A stretch of 64,000 bases of DNA from Polytrichum commune. Its lineage: Eukaryota; Streptophyta; Polytrichopsida; Polytrichales; Polytrichaceae. How positions within the stretch are numbered: the stretch's first letter is position 1; the number at the start of each line of letters is the position of its first letter. The DNA lies in the NCBI GenBank assembly GCA_950295325.1, contig OX485803.1:9674001-9738000 (forward strand). The letters run 5' to 3'. The notes under the pieces are model-generated. The model ran no database searches. It was not told where the DNA came from and saw only the letters and a program-made list of their open reading frames with translations. The translations under genes and the position numbers were made by a program. Below are positions 32,434-44,553 of this stretch, one piece after another.

Positions 32434-35400
32434 CTTACCTAGCTAATTATGACAACAGGGGATGATCCATCGCAATTCCAATTTCCAACACCAAGATTCA
32501 ATGATGTTGACCTTCTCGCATTCAACCCGTTAAAGTGGGAACCAACCAAGTCTGCCCTCTAAGGTACTTACTAGAATGCTCCGAAGTTCGAACTTACTTC
32601 AAACTTACACACACATTTCATCATTCTCAAGTTACTCACTTACATCACCTTGCATGATCCACTAACAAGTACTACAAGTACGAGCTGACGAGGAAGGAGC
32701 CTGGTACTAAAAAAGTGCAAAATTGCAGCTCGGATAAGTTAGGGATCTGTCGTTACCGGTATCTGAAGAGAGCAGGAGAGATTTGTTGCAAACTTGCTCC
32801 AGCTATGGCCGACGAATGCGCGTTGACCGGACGGCACGCCGAAGAAGATGAAGATGATCATGGTGGTGGTGGTGGATCTTTAGTACTCCTCATTTTGCAA
32901 TTTTTATGTCTTCTTGATAGAAATTAGTAGGAGAATCATATGTAGACTTATCCGTAAAAGTACATTCTAAACTCCATACTATCAATATCCTTAATGTCAC
33001 TCCTTCTCTTATATCCCGAAACACTAGGTAACGGATGTTCTCAACTTAAATCTCACTCCTTATTGTCACGTTTCCCTCTTATATATCGTAGGTTTTGGCA
33101 TCACAATAAACCACCAACAAATTCAAACCACACATTCGCACGCATCACGTTGTCATCATCGTATGTATTGTCGTTATTACAATCTTGACTTTGTGTTATT
33201 CCATAACGTCACATGCTACACGAATCCTCTTTTATCACGCCTCCATGTTAACACTAAAAACATCCTTAATATCACATGCACTTTGGTCGCAACAAGTGTG
33301 ATATGACGGAGTTTAGGGTGTATCTGGGTCAAACTCCGGGTGAGTTGACGAAAAGGTGGCTTTGAGGGATTTCAGTTCATGACATTTAAGCCCAGTTCAT
33401 ACGAGTGCTTGGACAAAGCATGAAGAGTGACAGCTCGGCTAGTCTTGTGTCCCCCAAAGTGCTTCCAATGAGGTCATTGTGTGTGTCGTCCAAGTCATAA
33501 GAGGTGGCTTCAAACTCATCGACAGCCCTAACCAGCCCGAACCAACACATGCATGGGAATAATATATAAAACATTGGACAACACAAGAGTCATGGATGGA
33601 TACTATGTCATCAACAACATAGTCATTGCATACCCACTATAAGAATTAATCATTGCTAGCATTTCAATGGATGAGAAGCCCTACCATGTTTTCATTTGGA
33701 ATATCCCGCAGTACACATGCCTTGGATTCACCATGATGGGGCCAATATGTGATTTGTAATTCTAAGAAGGAAAAAAAAAAGTTGTATTTAGAAATCACTT
33801 GGACAAATATGTAGGATTATTCTTATTCCTTGAAATTGAAACTTAAAATATTCTTAGTTCTAAGAACTTGTGTTGAAGTAGTATGATGTGTGTAGGTATA
33901 ATAAAGATGTGATGGATGAAAAGGTGAAGTAGCAAGGATACTATTAAGTCTAAGTTAGCATTGAATATTGATTGGGAATGGATAAATAGAATGATGTAGA
34001 TGTGATGTCCTTTATTTTGTGTGAAAACTTGAGAGGTAATATTATTGTATATGGTTCGGTTTATTTTATCTTGCTAGATGTTGGTCATGCCGAGTATGCC
34101 TAGGGTTCACAGGGGATCGTGGCACACCTCATCAAAGACTAGAATTTGCAACTTGTTTTTTTGATGGAGTTTGTGTTGCTAAATTTGTTAACGGAACAAT
34201 TTAAGAATTGTCAATGTGCTTAAGCTTTTAAAATTTTGTGCCATTAGAACTTTCTATTTGTAATTTTGAGTCCATGCACTTTTATTTTTGGGGTTGTGAC
34301 ATGGAGTCTCCAATGTAATATTTTCCTTTTTTTGGGTTTGAATTATGAATGATATCATGGTCTGGTCTTATTGTCTAGTTTTACTTTTCTTTTCTTTTTT
34401 CTTTGTTCAATATTATGTACTCTTAGATGCTATCATGTTGTTGTCCCAAGGGGCCAACTTTTTTAGACCATGCATGAATTAATATGAGTATAAGAAGGGG
34501 TATTGTTTGAGGCAATAGTATACACAATATACATAAGGGAGAGGTATTATTTCTTTACTTTGTAAATTTAAGAAGGCTATTAAAAACCTTGAAGTAAAGG
34601 TTCATGTACAAAAGGGGGTCCTAAGGTTTAGAGAATATAATTACAATAGAATTTGTGTTAGTCTAAGCCAATTCACGTCATCAAATGTTATCATAAGGTA
34701 ATAGTCATCAATGACTACCCTGTCCATTCTTGTTAGGATTTGCATTAGGTTTTAGTTTTGTACAAACTTGAGTTTTGCTCTCCAAATTGTGGCTAAGTTA
34801 TTGTGCTATTTTCATTGTTTGTTTGATGCAATCATTGAGTTACATGCTATGTATGAAAGAAAGATCAATGGCTTTCCCACTAGAAAGTGGTAGTGGAATT
34901 TATATGTAATAATGGCCTATTTGATTCATGACTTATAATTTGTATATGTAGTAGAGGCATTTATCACATTGAAATTAAATAACTTAGTATAAGTAAATGA
35001 GTCCATTTTCTAGCATGGCATCAATTCATATACATTTGATTATATCTATAAAGTTTTCATATATAAAGGGTTTAATTTCATAGTGACCCAAGCACGTCAT
35101 TTAGGTATCCAATGAAGAGTCCACCTCCTATAGTTATTGTATTTGTAAGTGTCGGAAAACGTATGTTGCTTTGGGTTTGATTGACACTATATTACTTCTC
35201 CTCCAAATATAATAATCATTTTGAAGGAATAAATTACACCCTATATTTTGAATCACATGGTTTGTGCCGAATGAGCTCCCCAAGGTTTTAGGAGATTTTC
35301 CATGATATATTCTTGATTTATAGTAGATGACATCAAATGTCTAAAAATGACAAATTTTCATTCACATCTTATAACACAATTGTCAATACAAGTGTACATT

Positions 35401-37018
35401 TTACATTACAAACCCTATAACCATGAAGATTTCATTATTTTGAGCTCACTACTCACATCTTACTGCACATTGCTTACATGTTATCGCTCACCGCTCATAT
35501 GTTACCACTCATTGCTCATTGCTCATTGCTCATTGCTCATGCCTTAGCTTCTCTATGGTAAAACTTGCATGTAGACTCAAGTTTGTTGTTAATTTAATTT
35601 CAATTAGGTCTCATTAAACCAATTGGGGTCACTAGGTTTATTTTATCTTCTATTTAAAATTGATGTCCTTGGGTAGTAGAATGGTTATGATACTTTGTGA
35701 CAAGAGAAGGTAGGGTTTTGGCCAATGGATGAACTCATCCATCATCCATGACAATATCTGTCCACTTATTCATAAGAAGTGTCATCCGAATAGTCACCAT
35801 AGTGAGATAAAATACCATATGATAGTGTAGGTTACATCAATGACTAACAACTTCACTAGAATTATGACCTTATGACACTTGGCATTAAAGTGCGTTTACT
35901 AATATCTTGGCATGAGCATCTTCAATAGTGTTATGAGGTGCATGCCTACACTACAAAATTTAGTCTACAAGTTGACTAAAGTATACACAAATGACACTTG
36001 CCATTAGTATGCTCAAGAATATCTCCCTCTTGCATAATACTAGATTGTAGACACATGACACTTGCCATTAGTACGTTCAAACATATCTTCCCCTTGCATA
36101 CTAAAATGCAAGATTATCATCAACCATATCTCATTGTGCTACTCTAAATGTTACAATGAAGATATTCTTTCACTTAAAGAAGTTACTTATGTTGACGAAT
36201 GGAATCATATTGGAAATTAGCGGCATGACGTTTGGAGACCTTTGGGCAGCTAGTTTAGGCCATTTGTAAATAGTGTAAATATCATAAACAATACAATGAA
36301 GATGTGGTTTACTAATTTTGTATGTGATGCCATACTCCACCCACAGTGGAGAACATGTGTGTCACAAGACTAGCCGACTTTAACGTAAAAAAAATGCACT
36401 TGGCTTAATCAAAGTGCTTACGTGGGAAACTCTAGTGCATGTATTACTTAAGTTAGTCAAGCAAAACTTACACAAGTTGGATGGTTGAAGAAAGTCATTA
36501 GGATGGACATTGTGAATGAGGATGCTAAAAAATCCTTGTTTATGCTTAGCTCTCAACACAACAAAAGGGTATACCACGGGTATTTCTTTATAGTGGAAGA
36601 TGAATTACACATTATATAGTATTCTATTACATCAAGACTTTATGCCAAGGCTCATCATGTCATTTATTTGCACGTCAAATTGAAGCTTGTGGAGAATGTA
36701 GATAGAAAGGAAAAGGCCCGATCCAAAACAATAAAGTCAAATTGAAGATCATGGAGAATGTAGATAGAAGAGGAAATGACCCGATCCAAAACAACCAAGT
36801 TGAAAAACCTTGGAATCATAATGAGGGATTTGAGAGCAATCAACAAGGATTCGTATGCTAGCACAAAGGGAATCCTTAGAGAAGATATAAATAGGCACCA
36901 TGAGTGACAACATGGACGAGGGAGATTGCATTGGAAGGAAAAACCTATTGGAGGGATGACCATCCAACTAACATGGTAAAACATGAGAAGGAATATACCT
37001 CAATTAGACAGGACCTTG
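32434..37018. other. Gene-poor AT-rich region
   Basis: The part near 32434-32930 is moderately GC-rich and presumably the phytol kinase promoter. Beyond it no gene is recognised. Local short tandem duplications occur: ~65-bp units at about 36670-36800 (blocks GAGAATGTAGATAGAA and CCCGATCCAAAACAA), two ~70-bp units at 35985-36110 (block TGACACTTGCCATTAGTA), and a CATTGCT-based 10-bp repeat at about 35510-35540. Confidence 0.35.
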
Positions 37019-37517
37019 GGGCCACTTCACACACGAGACTGAGAGCCCGTGACCCTTACACTTCAAGCGTTCTCATTGGTGGAAAAGGCGGAGCCGGTCC
37101 AAGTTTGCTTCACACTACGCTTGAGGGACCAACAGAGTATGTGAATGCAAGATGGATGTCAAGTCTGCATGGATTCCTACATGGCATTGAATGGATCGTG
37201 TTTTATGGTTACTTGACTATTTTTAAAAACCACCTCTTGGAGGTAGGTCTAACATAAAACTTGGAGATGATGGCACTCCAAATGCTCACAACCGTTGGGT
37301 TTATTCTATTTTATCATGTGTGAGGACCCGCATGAATAGATATTCATTGAAAGAGCATTTGGTTGAGGGTCCGATCACATATGACTTCACACTACACTTG
37401 AGGGTCCGTGACCACACTACGTGATTTTGGAGGTGTGTTGGGATGGCCTTCGGATACTCTCTTTTGGGCTCTCACAATTGCATGGTCACGGCTCTTGGCT
37501 CGTGTGTGAAGTGGCCC
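37019..37517 (+). mobile_element. PIF/Harbinger-like MITE, family H, copy 4
   Basis: The best-preserved copy, 499 bp, has termini GGGCCACTTCACACACGAGA and CTCGTGTGTGAAGTGGCCC, an inverted repeat of about 34 bp with few mismatches. It is flanked by TTG (37016-37018) and TTA (37518-37520), a TTA target with one change. It is co-linear with 13957-14454. Confidence 0.8.
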
Positions 37518-38194
37518 TTAGCCCAAAGATTTTGGTTTAACTTATTTCAAGAAACAACAAATGGGGTAAGAAATCAACAACTCTTAGGAGTATCGCAGCC
37601 AAAGGAGAAGTCTTGCAACACAATCGTAGCATCACCGCTTAGTAAAGAAAAATCCAACTAATAAAAAGATTGAGAAGCAAAAGGTGGTTGGAGTAGTGAA
37701 AACGAAGAGGATGTTGTCGAACATGATAGACAAGAAGAATGCTTTACTAGCCACCTAGTAAGGATAGTCCAATTCGGAAAGAACATGAAATTTGAAAAGT
37801 CAAGTAAGGAGATGGTTTAAGAGACATAGGGAATGAAGGGCTCGAGCTTGAAGCCTCCATAATAGGAATAAGCCTCCATGGTACATATGCAAGAAATGTC
37901 ACACCATGTGGAGGAGGTTTAATGGAAGATATGAGTATCACCATGGAACATCATGTGTCATGAGGAGGCTACATTCAAAACAATTGAAGCAGTGAAACTA
38001 CCTTTTCATACATTCATTTACATTTTAAGGTATATGAGGTTAATGTGGACAATTCCAACTCTATGGAATCATCCAACCAATGGATTTGAGCATTAGAAGC
38101 TTGAGCATGATAGCAATTGCGAATCATGACCAAAGAATTTGAAATCGGAGTTGAGGAAGGTGTTGATCTAGGATCCGGAATCGAAGATGCTTTA

Positions 38195-38570
38195 GATAGA
38201 TAGATAGATAGAAACTCCAACCCCTTTCAAGCAAGGGGCCGGCGTGAATAAAGTGTCCGTTCGTAATGCCAATGACCCGATGCCCACTGGACAAGGGGAC
38301 ATTGGGACAATACTACTCTCCCCTTTCGAGGATGGACACTATAGTGACACACTATACTAGTTCCTAGCTAGCCACTAGTGCCTTGAAGATACCGGACATG
38401 ATATCCCCCCAAAGGGCTTTGAGGTACCCATACAACAAGGTCCAAGGACCCCCCACCATAGTTGGGTGGACTAAGGTGGTGAGCACCACGCCGGCATGAG
38501 GAATAGAACCCACAACCTCCTCCATTGGGGGCCATGAGCCCTAACCACCAAGCCAAGGCCCGTGGTGCCC
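38195..38570 (-). mobile_element. tRNA-derived SINE with intact 14-bp target-site duplication
   Basis: On the minus strand the element starts GGGCACCACGGGCC. It carries an A-box-like TGGCTTGGTGG (38545-38555) and, about 35 bp on, a B-box-like GGTTCTATTCC (38500-38510), the internal RNA polymerase III promoter layout of tRNA-derived SINEs. It ends in a (CTAT)n simple-repeat tail at 38195-38212. The 14-mer TCGAAGATGCTTTA occurs immediately on both sides (38181-38194 and 38571-38584), a perfect target duplication. Body sequence is shared with a truncated relative at 57335-57480. Confidence 0.85.
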
Positions 38571-38966
38571 TCGAAGATGCTTTACTTCTCAATGTGGTGT
38601 TATAGGGGGGAACTCTTTCATCGTTCAATGTTGTGCAACTGGACAACATCAATAGTAGATTCTACATGAGTCATTTGCCGATGGAAAACCAAGTTGAAAA
38701 TCAGTATTGGTTGTGTCATGTGGTCACATGTAAGATACAATGTTGCCAATTTTTTTTTCATTATAGAATACCCACAATACAAGTTGATCGGCACCTCACA
38801 ACCACATGCTGCCTTCAAATTTACCCACCTCGGGCACAAAAATCACGAGTGTCATAACTCAATGGATAGCATTCTATTTGGTACACCTAGGGGCATGAAT
38901 AGACAACCCACAATATCTAAATACCTAGGCTGCTAAAAAAAAGAGAAATGGAGATGAGGATTTAGT

Positions 38967-39287
38967 ACACTAAACATGGTATTTAGTGTTTGATTATATT
39001 TAATGTTGTTACCACCCTACCCTGGTCAACACTAATTTTCAATTTTTTGACAATTAGTGTTAGAAGATATGCTAGAAGATATGGTGGAATTCTCTTTTTT
39101 ATCATTATTGTTTTTTTTTCCATATCCTTACTAACACTAAATTCAAACATGTAACTTCCACATATTACCATAGTCAATATTTAGTGTTTGAGTTTACATT
39201 TAGTGTTACTTACTTTCATAGGGTTATTGATATTGAGAGTATGCGTTCGTATTCAGTGTATCAAACACTTAATATCCTATTTAGTGT
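38967..39287. mobile_element. CACTA-like MITE
   Basis: The termini ACACTAAACATGGTATTTAG and CTATTTAGTGT are inverted; after reversal both read ACACTAAA and continue to AGTGTTTGA. AGT flanks both sides (38964-38966 and 39288-39290), matching the 3-bp duplications of CACTA/EnSpm elements. The 321-bp interior is rich in further TTTAGTGTT subterminal motifs in both orientations, also typical of that superfamily. It is non-coding. Confidence 0.7.
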
Positions 39288-39360
39288 AGTAATGTAAACT
39301 CTGGTCATTTAATATAGATAATCCTTGTCTCTTATATTGTTAAGAGCAGTACCCAGGAAG

Positions 39361-39563
39361 TTTTTGGGCATAGTCAGTCAAGATCCTAGTGATTCTAAAT
39401 CCAACCGGTTAAATGTTGACACATTCCAGTTTTGCTTTATTCACTTGAGGTATGTTCTATAGATTCCTCCAAAACGATCAGTAATGCTCCTGAAGTCTCG
39501 AACTTCAACCGGTTATTTCTCAAACTCAACTGGTTCCTCTGTAACTAACTGCTGATTTTCCCC
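39361..39563 (+). repeat. Dispersed repeat R1, copy 3
   Basis: Similar over its full length to 18898-19105, with AGTTTTTGGGCATAGTCAGT, AATCCAACCGGTTAAATGTT, GGTTATTTCTCAAACTCAAC and CTGTAACTAACTGCTGATTT. It begins about 70 bp after the CACTA-like MITE. Confidence 0.6.
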
Positions 39564-40171
39564 CGAGCAGTGGTTAGGAGTCTCAAACGACCCTTTGGCA
39601 ATGGTAGATCTTGGAACATATTTAAAATAAATAAATCAACCGAGCCGTGGATGCGGTCCTCATCGAAGAAATACAAACTTAGGTTGGATAAACATCGCAT
39701 ACACTTGCTTGTAACCAAAATGCTTTCTTCAAATTGTGGATGCATTTGTAGATGTGGAAACTGGAGCGAGTGTTAGGAGGAGGGGTGGTGTATGCACCTT
39801 AATCCAAGCACCGGTTGCAGAATATATTAGTGATACATGGAGAATTCTAAATCACTGACATCAGTGGTTCTGACCATTTGGAACTGCTGAAGGCTCGCCG
39901 GAGGTGATATATGTTTTTAGCAATGTCAATGAACATTTTGAATTGTAGAAAACCGATATTGAAAAGTTATGTTGCAGGTGGATGGATTCTCAAATTGATT
40001 GGAATATGGTAGAGCCTATAAGGGAACGGTCTGAAGGGTGTAGTAGATTTTATTAGTGAACAAGGAAGGGAGCAATCTTACAGGAAAGTAGACTGGGCTG
40101 CTCTCACTACAAAGGGCATCCATCTCCTTCAAGTTGACACTCGACGGGCAGATTGAGAAATGCCTAGAATT

Positions 40172-42893
40172 TCATAACTCGTGGGACATGTCCAGCTTCT
40201 CCATAGCTAGTTGGAATATTTCCTGTTTTGAATGTCCTGTGAGGTACCCTGGATTGGCTTTGATACCCTCCTTTGCTGCAAGCGTTGCGACGATACATTG
40301 CACCACGTCTGGGCCTGAGACATCCATATCCAACAGATTACAAGCAATTTCAATGCAATCGTCGCCGTGGAGTAACGCCATGGCTTGAACGTTGGGCAAC
40401 CCGCCCCCTCGCTCGCTGACTTTCCTTGCAATTTGTTTCGCCTTTTCCAAGTTTGTTGATACTAAAGGTACATTGTAGTTCATAACCCACGGGCACGCTC
40501 CGACGACGACGATTCCACTTTTGGGTGGTGCACTTGCAGGACCAAAATCTGGTTGCATCTCCAAGGGGAAAATGTTTGAGCCGATCCAGAGACCGCCATC
40601 GTTGGGCTTGAAGTAGCCTAACGCTCGTCGAATGACATCCAGGGGCCGTCCTGTACTATGTGCTGCGCCATACAAGAATGTGGGAACTGCATGAAGTACA
40701 CTGGAATGTCATTAGAACTTCATCACAAAGCTTCTGTACAAGGGTTGACACAATTACCTTGACAGGATCAAATTTTGGTTAGCATTCCAGCACCAAACAT
40801 TGATAGACTGCTTCATTTGCTCCCTCGTCACTCCTCCAAATGCTGGAAATGCATGGTTGAATCATTGATCCATACTGAATAAGGGGACTTGGTTGCATAA
40901 CCACTGCTAGTCATTGTGACAGAAACCTAAGCCAGGATTCACAATTCACATTGTGGGCATGTCAACAGACTCTCAGTTCTAATCATGTAAGATTCCCAAC
41001 ACCTAGAAACTGAAGTACTGGCAGACACTGAACCCTATTAGACTTCTTTTATTCCTCCCATAATTTCCAATTGCACACTCCTCAGTGGACCCAGGGGGGC
41101 AAAACAATGTAAATGTATCTTAATGTTGAAATGCATGGTCGAAGTACTAATCTATCCTTGAATTAGGGAACTTGGGTTATACAACCACTGCCGGTCTTTG
41201 TAATCAGAAACCCAAGCCAGGATTTGCAGAACACACGTGGGGGCCTGTCAACAAGTCCCCAACACCTAGATCTTAGTACCGGGAGACATCAAACACTATT
41301 AGACTTCTTTTACTCCTCTCCTTATTTAGGGTGGACCTGTCGGGCAGAGGATTGTACATGTATCTAAAAAGTTGAAATGCATGGTTGAAGCATTATGCTA
41401 TCCCGAATAAGGGGATTTGGGTTGTATGCCCACTGCTGGTAATTGTGATGGAATCTAAGCCAGGATTTGCAGAACACATTTGTGGGCAGGTCAACAAGTT
41501 CCCAGCTCTCACCATGTAAGACTCCAACACCTAAAAGTGAAGTTATGGCAGAGGTAACAAAGTTTTGCTTACACAACAGTATGCCTGCCAATCCCACTTG
41601 CAATTGGTTTCATAGCGCACAAGGCTATGCATATAAACATATCAAAAGCATCTGGAAGCATTTGTTTAGAGATATGGATAGAATTTAAAAGGATGGCACA
41701 CCTGAGAGGGTAGATCCAATCTGTAGAGCAATTGCTTGTGCAATCGAGGCAGTTTCGGCCATGATGCCTGGGCTGAGTGGGTGCAAACATATGTGGTCCA
41801 CAACTCCCAGGCGGGGGTGACTCCCCGCATGTTGGCTTAAATCTATATTCTGCAACGCGGTCCGCACTACTTCTAAGACTGCTGACTGCAGTGGAATTTT
41901 TGAACTGCGCCCCTCAAATGTGCGTAGGTACCCTGCAGATGAGCATCAGAAAATATCTTAAAGACTGGGGAGGTGATAAGAGTGAGATGACCATGTGCTG
42001 ACACCTGATAATTCTGCCGCGGGTAGACATTCACCCTTCCTTTACAAAACCGAAGGACAAAACTTTCTATGCAGATTGGCTCAATATATGTACAGTCACT
42101 TGTGTACAAATAATAATCCCTAAGCACCAAAAGGAATCAACTTCACATCCAATCTCATTTGGAGGTGCGTTAGAATCATCCAGGCGTAATTTAAGTCGAC
42201 ACCGCAAGCCATTCACTAGTTCGATTCACTCCGGCGCTGAATGCTTCTATTCAGAGTCAAACCCAAGGATTCTCACAGAACTAAATTTGATTTCCTAGAT
42301 GCTAAGTCGTGGACTACGTGGACTCGAATGGTAACGGATGGCAAGAAAGGAAAGGACAAGAAATTTCACAGGTAGACATTCCTCCTTCCCTAACAAAACC
42401 GAAGGACAACACTTATGTGCAGATTGACAGACAGCCACTTGTGTGCAAATAGTAAACCCTAAGTACCAGAAGATATCAACTTCAGAGTCAATCTTATTCA
42501 GAGATGCGGTAGAATCATCCATGGGTAAACTCAGGTCGACAGCGAAAGCCATTCACTAGTTCATTTCCAATGCTGAATGTTTCTATTCGGATTCAACCCT
42601 AAGGATTTTCAGAGAACTGAAAATGATATCTTGGATGTTAAGTCGGTGACTACATGGACTCAAATGGTTGCGGATTGCAAGAAAGGAAAGAAGAAGAAAT
42701 TGCACAATCCTGACTTACCTGCGAGTGTGTAACCTACTCTGTTGTACTCCACGTCTTCAAAGGTGTGCAGGAGTGGGGCTTCCGGGTGCGCACTGAAAGT
42801 GGACTCAATCTGTCGTAGTGCAAGTGCATTACGACTGTCGGAGATGTAGATTTTGCAGGCTGCCAGAGGCAATCGCTTCAACGCCTGCGCCAT
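40172..42893 (-). CDS. Formiminotransferase N-domain-like folate protein (plant FTCD-related)
   Basis: Homologous to the N-terminal formiminotransferase region of animal FTCD, which moves a formimino group from formiminoglutamate to tetrahydrofolate. Plant members lack the cyclodeaminase domain and their physiological substrate is unclear. Three exons join in frame: 42719-42893, 41702-41881 and 40172-40686, giving about 289 residues, typical for the plant family. The N-terminus has LAACKIYISDSRN. SHPRLGVVDHICLHPL includes the His (~80) equivalent to the catalytic His of FTCD. VPTFLYGAAHS, VVVGACPWVMNYNVPL, RKVSERGGGLPNVQAMAL and DVVQCIVATLAAKEG follow. The exon 2 acceptor was set at 41881 because only it keeps frame with exon 1. 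Both introns contain local duplications, and a telo-box-like motif lies just upstream of the start. Confidence 0.88.
40848..41560. repeat. Three tandem units of 250-280 bp in intron 2 of the folate gene
   Basis: Units begin near 40848, 41130 and 41376, each with ATGCATGGT(T/C)GAA, then AAGCCAGGATT and CAACACCTAGA-type blocks. The first two also share TATTAGACTTCTTTTA. The third stops just before the exon at 41702. No coding capacity. Confidence 0.75.
42017..42715. repeat. Direct duplication of about 350 bp in intron 1 of the folate gene
   Basis: The unit starting near 42020 (GGGTAGACATTCACCCTTCC) recurs near 42371 (AGGTAGACATTCCTCCTTCC) and remains co-linear for about 345 bp, through AAGCCATTCACTAGTTC and AAGTCG.TGACTAC. 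The second copy runs up to the donor of exon 1 at 42718. Confidence 0.8.
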
Positions 42894-42920
42894 GTTGTAT
42901 TTGCAACTCTACGCCGGGTC

Positions 42921-42943
42921 TTAGGTTTAGGGTTCAGGGTTTA
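42921..42943 (+). promoter_or_regulatory. Telo-box-like motif upstream of the folate gene
   Basis: TTAGGTTTAGGGTTCAGGG followed by TTTA lies 28-50 bp before the start codon, hence in the leader or at the transcription start. It resembles the block at 10078-10100 before the purine gene in sequence and orientation. Confidence 0.55.
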
Positions 42944-44553
42944 TCGCGTTGAAGATGAAGGCGCAGAATCTAAGAACGAAGACTCCATTCAGAGCTTAAG
43001 AACTTGCAATCAATCTATTCGCCACTTTCTTTAATTTCAAGACAAACAGGAAAACAGAGAAAAGCAGAGAAGACAATCAGCTGCTTAAGATGACGCAATG
43101 ATGAAACCAAACAAAAGTAGCTTACCTCCTTCAGTCAGAATTCCAGTTGACCACTTTGCAGAAACCTCCATAGCTTACTCCACTTTCTACATCACATCAA
43201 ACTTAGGAATCCTAGGGAAATACAGAATGCGGTTCTCTCAATTCCTCCTTACCCTAGTTCTGACTTAAGACACACTCTACACAGACTGTCAATCGCGCCA
43301 CATTCAAGGTTGCTTAAGTTAGAGTCGATGAACATGAGCGGAGGAGCCCATTCCTATATGTAACGCACACGTACTGGTGGTAATTCCAGCAGGATGTCGC
43401 ATAAATGTTAGGTCAAATCCAATTTGCAAGCTCTCGGATCCTGCTCGGAGCATCCTTCTTGCCGTCAAAGCTCACAGATGATAATTTCGTCCTCAAAATT
43501 GAGCTCGAAAATCTAACCCTATCTCATTCTCCACCAGGCCAATCTAATCTACCAGGAAAAGCTGAAAAAGGTGGAGCCGTGAACTTTGACAGCAGCCTTA
43601 TATCCACTGTCGACTTTGGCTCCTAACCACCAGGCATGCATCGATCGATGTAACTATAACTTGTGATCGAACATCCCTGCGACTCTCAAACAGGCAAAGA
43701 CAGCTGTGCGACATATGAGGCTGCCATGTGGACATGCATACCCACTATTCAGGATGTGAATGTCACTACATATATGGGATTATTCTTTGAATACATACAA
43801 AACAGCAACACAACAAAACATCCCGACCACGAGGAGCTCTGGCTTATGCGGACCTGGCATACAATTGAACTTGAGGACGGGTTCTTGCTTCTTGTGTCTA
43901 AGTGGAACGAGGAACCTCGTTAACAAGAATCAGACTTTGAACCTCCATTAAAGAAAGGAGAAAGAGTTCAAGAAACTCAAGTCATCAATTATTTCATTAC
44001 TTCAAATATATTACGGCAATTTCGCATGTTTATACTATCTTACTGCAGAATTATAGTGAAGATGGCCTACTACAAAGGCGATTCGTGAACTTTCCTTAGT
44101 AATTAATCATGAAACTCAGAATAGAAACCCTCAAGGTCTATGATATGCGTCATTCCGAACGCATCCACATCTATCGATCTCCCTTGTCTGTATCTCGTCA
44201 ATTGCCTTCGGACATCAAACTCTTAATTTAAAAAGTACTTGGAATTGAGGAGAATTCAGTACAAACAGCATCTACTCCTCATCTCCTCATCTCCTCAAAT
44301 CCTTGAACGGGATTTATTTCGATCAACACAACTTGCCGAGTCCATAAGCATGCAGAAGATCGACCAGCTTATAATGTGGAGGTTCTTGAAGGCCTACAAC
44401 ACAACTCAAGGTTACAATTCTTATCTCATATCAGCTCTATAATGTCAATCCTCCGACTAGCCCTTGATGCAAACTAATCAAATTACACCCAAAGAGCATG
44501 AATTTTTATTTAGAGATGTAGCAGATCATCTTCCATATTCGATGCCTGCTTCA
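42944..44553. other. Region between the folate and BURP genes
   Basis: It holds the folate gene's promoter side and presumably the BURP gene's 3' untranslated region. Two consecutive plus-strand open frames (43405-43626 and 43663-43923, 73 and 86 codons) have no recognised domain. Their composition is not obviously random, but without similarity I do not call them genes. Confidence 0.3.
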
